Positions 1 to 5,820 of a DNA stretch of 5,820 bases are shown here, piece by piece (position 1 is the first letter of the stretch; each line of letters starts with the position of its first letter). A model generated the notes under the pieces. That model made no database searches. It was given only the letters and a program-made list of their open reading frames with translations, and was not told the origin of the DNA. Position numbers and translations under genes: made by a program. Source of the stretch: Candidatus Brockarchaeota archaeon (GTDB lineage Archaea > Thermoproteota > EX4484-205 > DTQO01); NCBI GenBank assembly GCA_017601265.1, contig JAFNJA010000127.1:1-5820 (forward strand). The letters are read 5' to 3'.

Positions 1-52
1 ATATTACGGCTCTTTTTGCCAACATCTTGACGGGTATGCTGGACAGCTTCAT
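1..52 (-). CDS. N-terminus of an unidentified protein, truncated by the left window edge
   Basis: A minus-strand ATG at 52-50 opens a frame that stays open to the window edge and reads MKLSSIPVKMLAKRAVI. No Shine-Dalgarno motif precedes it; the bases just before the ATG read AAAACCTCC, which is not purine-rich. An A/T-rich TATA-like box centred near base 80 would place transcription start near bases 52-55, so a leaderless mRNA fits. The basic, hydrophobic-leaning N-terminus, the same strand as the solute-binding protein gene and the position downstream of it would suit an ABC permease of the DppB type. That is inference from context only, because 17 residues cannot identify a family. It could also be an unrelated cytosolic protein or a chance frame. 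Confidence 0.45.
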   Translation of the reverse strand, partial: MKLSSIPVKMLAKRAVI

Positions 53-73
53 GGAGGTTTTATCCTAAAACAC

Positions 74-98
74 GCATAAAATTAACATGATATAAGCG
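74..98 (-). promoter_or_regulatory. Putative archaeal TATA promoter for the left-edge gene
   Basis: Read on the minus strand, the segment contains TTATATCATG followed by TTAATTTTATGC, the most A/T-rich stretch in this part of the window. The second element is centred near base 80, about 26 bases before the ATG at 52, which is the usual archaeal TATA-to-start spacing and implies a leaderless transcript. No clear BRE is seen, so the call rests on composition and spacing. Confidence 0.4.
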
Positions 99-103
99 TT
101 TAT

Positions 104-298
104 CTACCCCAAATGCATGTATACGCCTTCAAAAGCCAAGATCTCCGTAATAACTTCCCCTTTTGACTGACAAACGTTATTGGGTAGAACTTGAGCGTGC
201 GTCCGTGCAAGTTCGTCGAATTGACCCTGACTCAGCGTATGGAGTGGAGGTCCAGCTTTGCTAGGAGGGTCGATCGGTATAATTTTAAGTTCATCCAC
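104..298 (-). CDS. Hypothetical 64-residue protein, possibly a decayed gene tail
   Basis: The frame runs from a GTG at 298-296 to a TAG at 106-104 and encodes 64 residues (VDELKIIPIDPPSKAG at the start, EGVYMHLG at the end). AGGAG at 310-306 lies seven bases upstream of the GTG, a good archaeal ribosome binding site, and this decides the start. No signal peptide, membrane segment or known domain is visible. The same frame stays open a further 16 codons upstream, to a TAG at 349-347, and that extension also reads plausibly (DAKTVKEIVHNRSLT). The true gene could therefore have been longer and lost its 5' part. The KTVKEIV...LTVDELK...DPP pattern faintly recalls the C-terminal tail of fumarase/aspartase-family lyases, but the match is too weak to name it. 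It lies between two same-strand genes and may be a small gene, a remnant or a chance ORF. Confidence 0.35.
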   Translation of the reverse strand: MDELKIIPIDPPSKAGPPLHTLSQGQFDELARTHAQVLPNNVCQSKGEVITEILAFEGVYMHLG

Positions 299-522
299 TG
301 TTAAACTCCTGTTATGGACGATTTCCTTTACCGTCTTGGCATCCTCCTAATTTCCCAGATCGCCCAACCCCCCTCAAGCATGAAAAACATGGACAATGGG
401 CATGCAACTTGTCAAAAACCTAAAGGGTTTCGAAACGAGATGGCGCCGACGGATAAAGACGCAGGATCTCCGGATGAACCAGCATGTCTGCTTTGGCGTG
501 CTACATGCTAAGCTCATGTTTG

Positions 523-552
523 AAAAATAGTATGAAGGGGGGCGTCCCCCCC
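523..552 (-). terminator. GC-rich hairpin with T-run after the solute-binding protein gene
   Basis: Bases 537-542 (GGGGGG) pair perfectly with 547-552 (CCCCCC) around a four-base loop. The stem begins seven bases past the stop codon of the large minus-strand gene. Read on the minus strand, a run of five T follows at 527-523, about ten bases beyond the stem. That gap is longer than in a classical intrinsic terminator, so the structure may end transcription or protect the 3' end of the mRNA. It suggests the binding-protein transcript can end before the downstream genes. Confidence 0.5.
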
Positions 553-558
553 AGCTTT

Positions 559-3147
559 TTACGATTTTTTAGAGCTGCGGTAGAGAGCAACGGCGCCGAG
601 TATGAGGCCAAGAACGCCGACAACCAATGATACGTTAACGTTGCCCACGGCGCCAGCCAGTTGATCTAATCTCTGGTTGATCTGCTCTAATTGCCCGGAC
701 AGTGACGTATACCTAGAGTTAAGGTCTGAGTCTATCCTACGGATCTCTCTGTCAAAGTAACTCAACTCGGCTATTGCCGTGAATGGAAAGTCCTTGACGA
801 CTGGTATCGCCGCCTCTTGACCTACTGCTATGACCCTTAGAGTATAAGCTCCAGGAGGCATCCTGGCTGTCTCGTCCGCTGTCAACTCGATGAGGAACCT
901 GCCTGGCGTGGAGCTTGCAGAAACGCCCGGGAACTGAATCGGCCTCCCTGTAGCACTCAGGAGCATCGCCGACACGGCGACATCCGTGTAGCCTACGCCT
1001 CCGTACGTCGTATCCACCGTGAACGTGGCTTCAGACCTTCTCTCAATCTCTTCAGGTCCTGATACCCTGACGTCCGGCACCTTCGGCGTTGAAAATTGAG
1101 CCCAGTAGTCTGCCTTTATTGGATATTCCCTGAAAGCCGTCAATTCGATCTGGAGCGCAGTTGGGTCGACTTTAGTCATCATGAAAGGCCCGTTGGATAT
1201 TAAGAACATTCCGTATCTCGAGTACCAATTGCCTATTGCGCTATAGCCTGAGCTCGCCTCTTGTTCGGTGACCCACTGGCTCAAGAATGCTGGTATGTAA
1301 TTTTCTGCCTTAAGTCTATCGAAGTGTTTTTTCAGTATTCCAAGGCTAGGGCCTCTTGCGAGGTCTAACCACTCAACTCCCCATTCGTTCGCGTATGAAA
1401 GCCCGAAAGCGGCCTCCTTCGCGGCAACGGCAGCCTTCATCACTTCGTTCAATTGCCAGGGCGAGGCCGGGAATGACAAGGCCTGGGCCGCGATGTAGGT
1501 TTCGTCGACGTGCCAGTAGTCTATGTAAACTTCCATAGCCGTGCTGTTCAAAACCTTGATCCCTTTCAGCTTCTGGATGTAAGTTAGTAAAGCTGGCGAC
1601 ACTGACGCAGCGTCGGGGTCGTACAGGGGAGATTCTTCCGATACCGTCTCGAATATGATCGCGATAGAGGACATTACGTCCGCCATGGTCATGGGCGTGC
1701 CATCATGCCATTTCCCAAGAATGTAGTTGAAAGTAACCTTGCTCGTCGCCGTTGTTCCAGTTGCTACGGTCACCCAGTTGTCGTCAGGAACGGAGAAAGT
1801 GATGGCGTCAGAAGGTACATCCAACGTTCCGGTTGGTCCTGCCGTATTTACTATGAAATTAGTTCTGACCGGCATGTAAAGGCCAGTGAATGGGTGTGGC
1901 CAGACCCCAGTGTCGTACACAGGATCGAGCGCTATCCTGTCGTATAGCCAGTTGGTTCCTCCGATCGGGTTGAAGGCGTCCCCTTCCAAGACGTACCTGT
2001 TGCCTATCCTGAGTGTGCCACCAACTTGGTCTTTCAATTTCATTCCAGCAAGCGTGTACCTCCACACCAAACCTCCATACAGGTCGTACGGTACTATCTC
2101 GAGGTTCTTGGTCATCGGCCAAGCCGATACCATGTCGACAAGGAACAGCCTGAATGAATTTTCTAGGCATGCCTCCGCAACTTGCTGGATTAGGGTGTTC
2201 CGCTCTTGCATCGTCGTATAATTACCGATCGCGAGTTTCCTCAATAGGTTAGCAAATTCTTCTGGCTGAGACCAGTATGACAGTATCCTGCCGGCTGCGT
2301 ATTGGTTGTTGAAGAAGAACTCGGGATCGCCGTCATCGTAGGCCGTTATGGCCGTGGCTATCCAGCCTCCTGTATACAGGTGGAAGGTCCCTTCCCTCGG
2401 ATCGGCCTGCCATACGAGCCTGCTAGCGTCACCAGACGTACCGTACCTTCTCTCCACGGTAAAGCCAACCTTCTCGAGTTGCGAGGCTATGTAGTCTCCT
2501 ATTGGCGTCCTCTCGTCCCCGACTCTGATGAGGAACTTCAGTACGATTGGATTGCCTCCGTAATACCACTTTCCGGCTACGTACTCGCAACCGGCATCTG
2601 CCAAAGCCCTCGAAATCGCTTCTTTCCCTTTCTCGAAATCATACGCGTATTTTGCCTCCAGATCCTTCATGAAGACGATATTCCTGACATAATCTGGTGC
2701 CATCGTCCTGAAGACTGTCCACCTGGGTATCCCCCTTCCATTGATAATTTCCTCTGCAAGATACTTCCTGTCGATGATCCAGTTGAGCGCCTCCCTCACT
2801 TCTGCGATAGTGAAGGGGTTGAAGCCTTCCCTCGTTGCCACGGGGTTCAGTAAAAGATCGTCGTACGTGCTAGATACCTCCAGAACGTTGACTTGGGCAG
2901 ACGCTCGCGCGGCTGCAAGGGCCTCTTCCTTTGTAAACCAGTAGTCCCAGGCATCCATCTCGCCGCTCTCTATCATGCTCACCACTTTGTCTTGATCCGT
3001 CATCTTGAAAATCAGGACTTTATCGACATATGGGCCATTTGGAACTTCGGGTGCAGACCTTGAGATTGAGATTATTGGAGCAAGAACGAGCGAAGCAACG
3101 AACAGTATGGGAACGATTCGGCTGAGTTTTTGTTTCATTTTTACCAC
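559..3147 (-). CDS. ABC transporter family-5 solute-binding protein (peptide/nickel/sugar type), apparently circularly permuted, membrane anchored
   Basis: This is an 862-residue extracellular substrate-binding protein that would deliver a ligand, probably a peptide or sugar, to an ABC importer. A Sec-type signal peptide covers residues 4-32: a basic MKQKLSR followed by a hydrophobic core. No lipobox cysteine is present. Family-5 hallmarks are clear: PFTIAEVREALNWIIDRKYL at 111-130, GGTLRIG at 376-382 and GKWHDGTPMTMADV at 478-491. Usual members have about 500-600 residues, and here the hallmark order is rotated: the second-half segments fill residues 39-360 and the normally N-terminal segments fill 376-683. 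An Ig-like beta domain (about 688-790), a short coiled coil (797-832), a transmembrane helix (838-855) and a basic tail (RSSKKS) follow, so the protein is tethered to the outer face of the membrane. GTG 3147 gives the longest frame and has GGGAG five bases upstream. ATG 3138, with GGAG eight bases upstream, is an equally good or better start. Substrate is unknown; the family call is firm. Confidence 0.93.
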   Translation of the reverse strand: MVKMKQKLSRIVPILFVASLVLAPIISISRSAPEVPNGPYVDKVLIFKMTDQDKVVSMIESGEMDAWDYWFTKEEALAAARASAQVNVLEVSSTYDDLLLNPVATREGFNPFTIAEVREALNWIIDRKYLAEEIINGRGIPRWTVFRTMAPDYVRNIVFMKDLEAKYAYDFEKGKEAISRALADAGCEYVAGKWYYGGNPIVLKFLIRVGDERTPIGDYIASQLEKVGFTVERRYGTSGDASRLVWQADPREGTFHLYTGGWIATAITAYDDGDPEFFFNNQYAAGRILSYWSQPEEFANLLRKLAIGNYTTMQERNTLIQQVAEACLENSFRLFLVDMVSAWPMTKNLEIVPYDLYGGLVWRYTLAGMKLKDQVGGTLRIGNRYVLEGDAFNPIGGTNWLYDRIALDPVYDTGVWPHPFTGLYMPVRTNFIVNTAGPTGTLDVPSDAITFSVPDDNWVTVATGTTATSKVTFNYILGKWHDGTPMTMADVMSSIAIIFETVSEESPLYDPDAASVSPALLTYIQKLKGIKVLNSTAMEVYIDYWHVDETYIAAQALSFPASPWQLNEVMKAAVAAKEAAFGLSYANEWGVEWLDLARGPSLGILKKHFDRLKAENYIPAFLSQWVTEQEASSGYSAIGNWYSRYGMFLISNGPFMMTKVDPTALQIELTAFREYPIKADYWAQFSTPKVPDVRVSGPEEIERRSEATFTVDTTYGGVGYTDVAVSAMLLSATGRPIQFPGVSASSTPGRFLIELTADETARMPPGAYTLRVIAVGQEAAIPVVKDFPFTAIAELSYFDREIRRIDSDLNSRYTSLSGQLEQINQRLDQLAGAVGNVNVSLVVGVLGLILGAVALYRSSKKS

Positions 3148-3157
3148 TCCTACTCCC
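3147..3157 (-). promoter_or_regulatory. Overlapping ribosome binding sites that leave two start choices
   Basis: Read on the minus strand, GGGAG (3157-3153) sits five bases before GTG 3147, and GGAG (3150-3147) sits eight bases before ATG 3138. The second spacing and the ATG codon favour translation from 3138, which would remove only the three residues MVK ahead of the signal peptide. The mature protein is the same either way. Confidence 0.5.
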
Positions 3158-3172
3158 TTTATCGTTTATATG

Positions 3173-3191
3173 ATTATTTAAAAGGTTTTCC
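3173..3191 (-). promoter_or_regulatory. BRE/TATA promoter of the solute-binding protein gene
   Basis: On the minus strand the sequence reads GGAAAACC followed by TTTTAAATAAT, a good purine-rich BRE next to a TATA box (3183-3176). About 26 bases downstream of the box centre is base 3154, giving a very short leader. That leader would retain the GGAG site before ATG 3138 but leave only about seven bases before GTG 3147, a mild argument for the ATG start. No operator-like repeat is obvious around it. Confidence 0.7.
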
Positions 3192-3558
3192 AAGGTCATA
3201 TCGAAATGACCTATGCCCACGCATATGGCACTAAGTGGTGGCAGCCGTGTGGAGCTCGGATGAACCATTAGCTGGATAAGGGCCGGGGGGCAAGCTTCGC
3301 GAGCGTTTCGCCAGAAGCATTCTCAAGGTTATTAGAACCAAGAAGAAGTAGCAGTCACGCAAACGTGCCTTAAAACGCCTGCCACAAGCTGATATGCCGG
3401 GACGGTGAAGGCAGGGTTCTGGAAGGCCTTACCCAAGAAGCTGAATATGGCCCCAGAGGGCAAGCTGGGCTGCAATTCTGGACGTCGTAATCCTAAGCTT
3501 TCTATTCAGGTGGGGACCAGAGAGGATCAAGGCCTAGCTCGAGAGTCGGGACAAGCAT
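3192..3558. other. Intergenic stretch without an intact gene
   Basis: All plus-strand frames are interrupted often, and minus-strand frames here are only extensions or shadows. One plus-frame segment at 3280-3348 reads GPGGKLRERFARSILKVIR before a TAG at 3349, in the same frame as the decayed coding region further right. It could belong to the same dead gene. A different plus frame, GTG 3405 to 3662, is open for 85 codons but overlaps the better-looking frame over its last hundred bases and shows no recognisable motif. No tRNA, rRNA or terminal inverted repeats were found. Confidence 0.45.
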
Positions 3559-4026
3559 ATGGGGAAGCATACCTTCTGCAAGGTAATCTGCAAGCGGGGT
3601 TTGAGTCGACCGTTGAGTGGGCCAAGGAAGAGGCAGAGGTACGCCAAACTGGAGCGCAGTAAAGCCTACGATCTTTTTCAGACCGCTGGAAATCTGTTCA
3701 CTGGATGCGTAAGGGGATCATGGCTTTTTTGACGACCAAAGCAACTCATAATTGTAGCTAGACTGCGCAATTAGGCTACGGCCGATAATGCATTAAAGTT
3801 GCTGAGTAATGCTGTCAGTCGGGGGTATTGAGCCACGAGGTAGATCTTATCGACAACGGGAAGTTCAAATCATATTAAGGATGACTCAAGTTTTGGGGGA
3901 GATGATATCGAGCACACGGTGTCTGCGATACGAAAGCTAACCGCGCTTTGCAAAGCTGAGAAGTTGTTCAGCTCACGCGAGGAGAGGATGAGGGCCTGCC
4001 AAAGCTTGGATGCGGAGCTCCGATAA
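3559..4026 (+). pseudogene. Decayed coding region of unknown function
   Basis: Protein-like stretches follow one another in a single plus-strand frame, broken by TGA at 3730, TAG at 3772, TGA at 3829 and TAG at 3841. The first runs from ATG 3559 for 57 codons and includes RQRYAKLERSKAYDLFQTAG. The next reads ATADNALKLLSNAVSRGY. The last, from 3844 to the TAA at 4024-4026, includes EHTVSAIRKLTALCKAEKLF and SSREERMRACQSLDAELR. These look like amphipathic, charged helical protein rather than random translation, and their shared frame across the stops suggests one gene worn down by point mutations. The 5' end is unclear and may reach back to about 3280 through a frameshift. I do not recognise the family. 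A transposase or other mobile-element gene is conceivable, but no inverted-repeat ends or catalytic motif are visible. Chance alignment of short frames remains possible. Confidence 0.35.
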
Positions 4027-4047
4027 AGGTTTGCAGGAGCCTTTATC
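4022..4047 (+). terminator. 8-bp inverted repeat overlapping the stop of the decayed gene
   Basis: GATAAAGG at 4022-4029 is the exact reverse complement of CCTTTATC at 4040-4047, and two further weaker pairs can extend the stem to leave a six-base loop. The TAA stop of the decayed frame lies inside the left arm. TTTAAT follows the right arm, so the structure resembles an intrinsic terminator. Because it also sits about 45 bases before the next start codon, it could instead be an operator for that gene. Confidence 0.4.
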
Positions 4048-4064
4048 TTTAATGTAATATACTA
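4047..4064 (+). promoter_or_regulatory. Putative TATA promoter of the right-hand gene
   Basis: The segment reads CTTTAATGTAATATACTA. The TAATATAC element centred near 4058 would put transcription start near 4084-4088, just before ATG 4091. No Shine-Dalgarno motif is found in the intervening bases (CCAGTCAGCG before the ATG), so a leaderless or nearly leaderless mRNA is expected. Confidence 0.45.
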
Positions 4065-4090
4065 GTTATTGCACTGTAATCCAGTCAGCG

Positions 4091-5820
4091 ATGACAAGCA
4101 TGATCCAAGACGCTTGGCTTCTGGGCGCTTCGTCCCTGCCTCCGGAGCGAAGGTTCAGTTGCTACGCCGCCATGAACAGGCTCATGGAACTCGGTGGTAG
4201 GGCAGCGTGGGTCCTTAGGCCTTCCAGGTGTGTGTCGAGGGGCAAGAAGGTACCGATTGCGGCTGGAGACTTCCTCGTCGAAGGCGGCGAAGCCTTGTCC
4301 ATCGTAAGGCGCGAGCTCGAGGACCTGGGCATGAGGGTATCGAAACTCGGATCGGTGGCAAAGGTGCGAAGCGAACCGCTCCGCCCCCCCATACTAGCGT
4401 TTTACCACGATTTCGGAGTGCTCGGGGAGTCGCTCGTTGATTTGGTGGCCGCATGCAAGCGGCTGGGCTTCACCAGGTTCACCTTCCTGACATCCTCGAC
4501 CGTTCGGGAGAAGCTTCCCGGCGCCGACATCCTCTTCCTGCCCGACTGCGACAGCACAGTCCTAGCCCAAGGTTTGGGCCTGGGCGGGGCAGAAGCTGTG
4601 AGGGACTTCGTTGCAAGCGGAGGTAGCTGCGTCGCCGTGCGCGAGAGCGGGACGCTCGTCGCCTCTCCAACCTCGACGGATCGCTCCGTAGGTCCTCAAA
4701 GTGAGGAATTCCAATCGCCCGCTTCGACGCTGCGCATGATCAATTGCGACGTCTTGAGCGAGTTCAGAGAGTTCCCGGCGCCGAGTTCCGTCTACCGCAT
4801 TTACGAGACGGACAAGAGTGTCAGGGTCTGCCCCTTCGAAGGGGAGGTGGTCGCCAGGATCGTGAAGCCTTCCCATCCGGTAATGTTCGGCTACAGCGGC
4901 CGCTTCAAGGTTTGCGCTGGCGGGCCCATCTTCTCCGGGGCTTCAGGTTCCGAAGGATTGTGCGTTTTCGAAAAGCCGACGGGTAAAACCGACCACCACG
5001 TTCCGGAAGCCCTTGCCTGGCGGATCGCTTCTTCAAGGCCAGTAATGATCAGCGGGTCCTACAAAAGCGGGAAGGTCCTAATCGTTGGCGCCAACTTGGA
5101 GAGCCCTGGCACGCCTTGGACTTGGCCGATGCTTGGTAACGCCGTTTTCAGCTCGGTCGTTTCCAAACCCGCTCCCCCTATCGAAGGCGAGCGCCCTCAA
5201 ATTCAAGAAGATGCCTTCAAGCTAGCGGACTCCGTCGCCCACCACTCCTTAGCTCTCAGGAGGGACTTGTCTTCACTAGGGCTGGAGATGGAAATCCTAG
5301 TGCCCAGGTTGCTCGCCGTTCTCGACTCGCCCGCCGTGAAACTGTGGGTTTCCTGCTCGAAGTCAGTGCCCGAGGCGCTAAAAGCTGTTGAAAGGCTTGC
5401 AAGGTCTTCCTTGGATTCGGCGCAAACCTGCTCCTCGGTCAATAACCTGAGGGCTTCCATCGAGGCCCTTGAATCCGCCAAGGACGTTTGGAAGGTGCCC
5501 GATTCCGTCCTCGACCTCTTGGGCCGCGCGGATTCGGAGCTGCGCTCTATCCTCTCGACGGCTTCGAGGGCTACCAAGGTCCTGAGGGGCTTGGCTGAGC
5601 AGGTAAGCAAAAGCCTGACCGAAGTGGCTTCTCTGGCGGAACTTGGGGCAACGATAAAGCCGGACGCCGCGACAACGAGGGCGCTTAGGTGCAGCGCGAT
5701 GACCGTCGTTTCCGGCCTTCTCGGGGGCGCTCCCTTCCACTCCCCGTGGTACGATGGCGAAGCTGGCCCCTGCCTCAACACTTGGTTGGTTAAGGGCCAG
5801 GAGGGTCTCGTCGCCCCGAT
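4091..5820 (+). CDS. GATase1-like domain protein with helical C-terminal region, truncated by the right window edge
   Basis: The frame from ATG 4091 is open for 576 codons to the window edge, with no stop. ATG 4100 is an alternative start. No signal peptide or membrane helix is seen, so a cytosolic protein is likely. Residues 25-66 (CYAAMNRLMELGG, then PIAAGDFLV) and 97-150 (LRPPILAFYHDFGV to ADILFLPD) resemble the module accompanying many M14 carboxypeptidases. The fold continues with FVASGGSCVAVRESG (173-187) and ends with HPVMFGY (262-268) and GSYKSGKVLIVGANLESPG (322-340), like the end of BPL_N/GATase1-like domains. The usual nucleophile cysteine of the elbow is Arg184 by alignment, so amidotransferase activity is unlikely and a ligand-binding or structural role is more plausible. 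No M14 zinc site (HxxE) precedes the module. Residues 372-540 are rich in amphipathic helix. The gene is visibly richer in G and C than the leftward genes, and the C-terminus is missing. Function is unknown. Confidence 0.85.
   Translation, partial: MTSMIQDAWLLGASSLPPERRFSCYAAMNRLMELGGRAAWVLRPSRCVSRGKKVPIAAGDFLVEGGEALSIVRRELEDLGMRVSKLGSVAKVRSEPLRPPILAFYHDFGVLGESLVDLVAACKRLGFTRFTFLTSSTVREKLPGADILFLPDCDSTVLAQGLGLGGAEAVRDFVASGGSCVAVRESGTLVASPTSTDRSVGPQSEEFQSPASTLRMINCDVLSEFREFPAPSSVYRIYETDKSVRVCPFEGEVVARIVKPSHPVMFGYSGRFKVCAGGPIFSGASGSEGLCVFEKPTGKTDHHVPEALAWRIASSRPVMISGSYKSGKVLIVGANLESPGTPWTWPMLGNAVFSSVVSKPAPPIEGERPQIQEDAFKLADSVAHHSLALRRDLSSLGLEMEILVPRLLAVLDSPAVKLWVSCSKSVPEALKAVERLARSSLDSAQTCSSVNNLRASIEALESAKDVWKVPDSVLDLLGRADSELRSILSTASRATKVLRGLAEQVSKSLTEVASLAELGATIKPDAATTRALRCSAMTVVSGLLGGAPFHSPWYDGEAGPCLNTWLVKGQEGLVAP

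Noticed and set aside
314..511. 65-codon plus-strand ORF
   Set aside because: It has no ribosome binding site or TATA box at suitable spacing, an unlike-protein composition and no domain. The opposite strand has a better-supported start.
1859..2221. Overlapping plus- and minus-strand ORFs of about 100 codons
   Set aside because: Both are alternative-frame shadows inside the binding-protein gene.
2302..2853. 183-codon plus-strand ORF
   Set aside because: It lies wholly opposite the solute-binding protein gene, whose minus-strand frame has clear family motifs across this span. The plus-strand translation shows no motif and is an antisense shadow.
3405..3662. 85-codon plus-strand ORF starting with GTG
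   Set aside because: It has no good ribosome binding site, and its last hundred bases overlap a better-looking frame that continues in the same register to 4026. Kept only as part of the unexplained intergenic stretch.
3730..3843. Stop codons read through as selenocysteine or pyrrolysine
   Set aside because: Both TGA and TAG interrupt the same frame within about 110 bases and no recoding structure is apparent. Decay by mutation is simpler.
3852..3876. tRNA T-loop-like sequence AGTTCAAATC
   Set aside because: The flanking bases do not form a five-pair T stem, and no acceptor, D or anticodon arm can be built around it.
3192..4090. Insertion sequence or CRISPR array in the gene-poor middle
   Set aside because: I found no regularly spaced repeats, no terminal inverted repeats with target duplications and no recognisable transposase motif.
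5203..5781. 192-codon minus-strand ORF
   Set aside because: It is antisense to the long plus-strand coding region. GC-rich codons on one strand create open frames on the other, and its translation is low-complexity Ser/Arg/Ala rich with no motif.

Overview
The window looks archaeal, most likely from a Thermoproteota-type lineage. The promoters have BRE/TATA architecture with the TATA box about 25 bases before the inferred start. Two starts appear leaderless while others have GGAG-type ribosome binding sites. AGG arginine codons are frequent. The large solute-binding protein carries a C-terminal coiled coil and membrane anchor in place of a bacterial lipobox. A finer lineage cannot be assigned from this sequence alone.

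Left part, minus strand (1-3191): the main gene (559-3147) encodes an 862-residue extracellular solute-binding protein of the family-5 (oligopeptide/dipeptide, DppA/OppA-like) ABC importer type. Its own BRE/TATA promoter lies just upstream and a GC-rich hairpin lies just after its stop. Downstream on the same strand is a possible 64-residue hypothetical ORF with a good ribosome binding site (104-298). Beyond it, a probable leaderless CDS start at base 52 runs off the left edge. Position and strand make an ABC permease a reasonable guess for that gene, but the 17 visible residues do not prove it.

Middle (about 3192-4090): no intact gene. The stretch from about 3559 to 4026 looks like a decayed plus-strand coding region. 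Protein-like segments, several ending at stops, all share one reading frame, and the last one ends at a TAA embedded in an 8-bp inverted repeat. The product is not recognisable.

Right part, plus strand (4091-5820, open at the right edge): a long, visibly more GC-rich coding region of at least 576 residues. Its first 360 residues resemble the catalytically dead class-I glutamine amidotransferase-like (GATase1-like) module found beside M14 zinc carboxypeptidases and in BPL_N-type proteins. Here no peptidase domain precedes it, and a helix-rich C-terminal region follows.

The most striking observation is that the family-5 binding protein appears circularly permuted. Segments that form the second half of a normal family member come first, and the usual N-terminal motif (GGTLRIG) appears only at residue 376. 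An Ig-like domain, coiled coil and transmembrane anchor follow.
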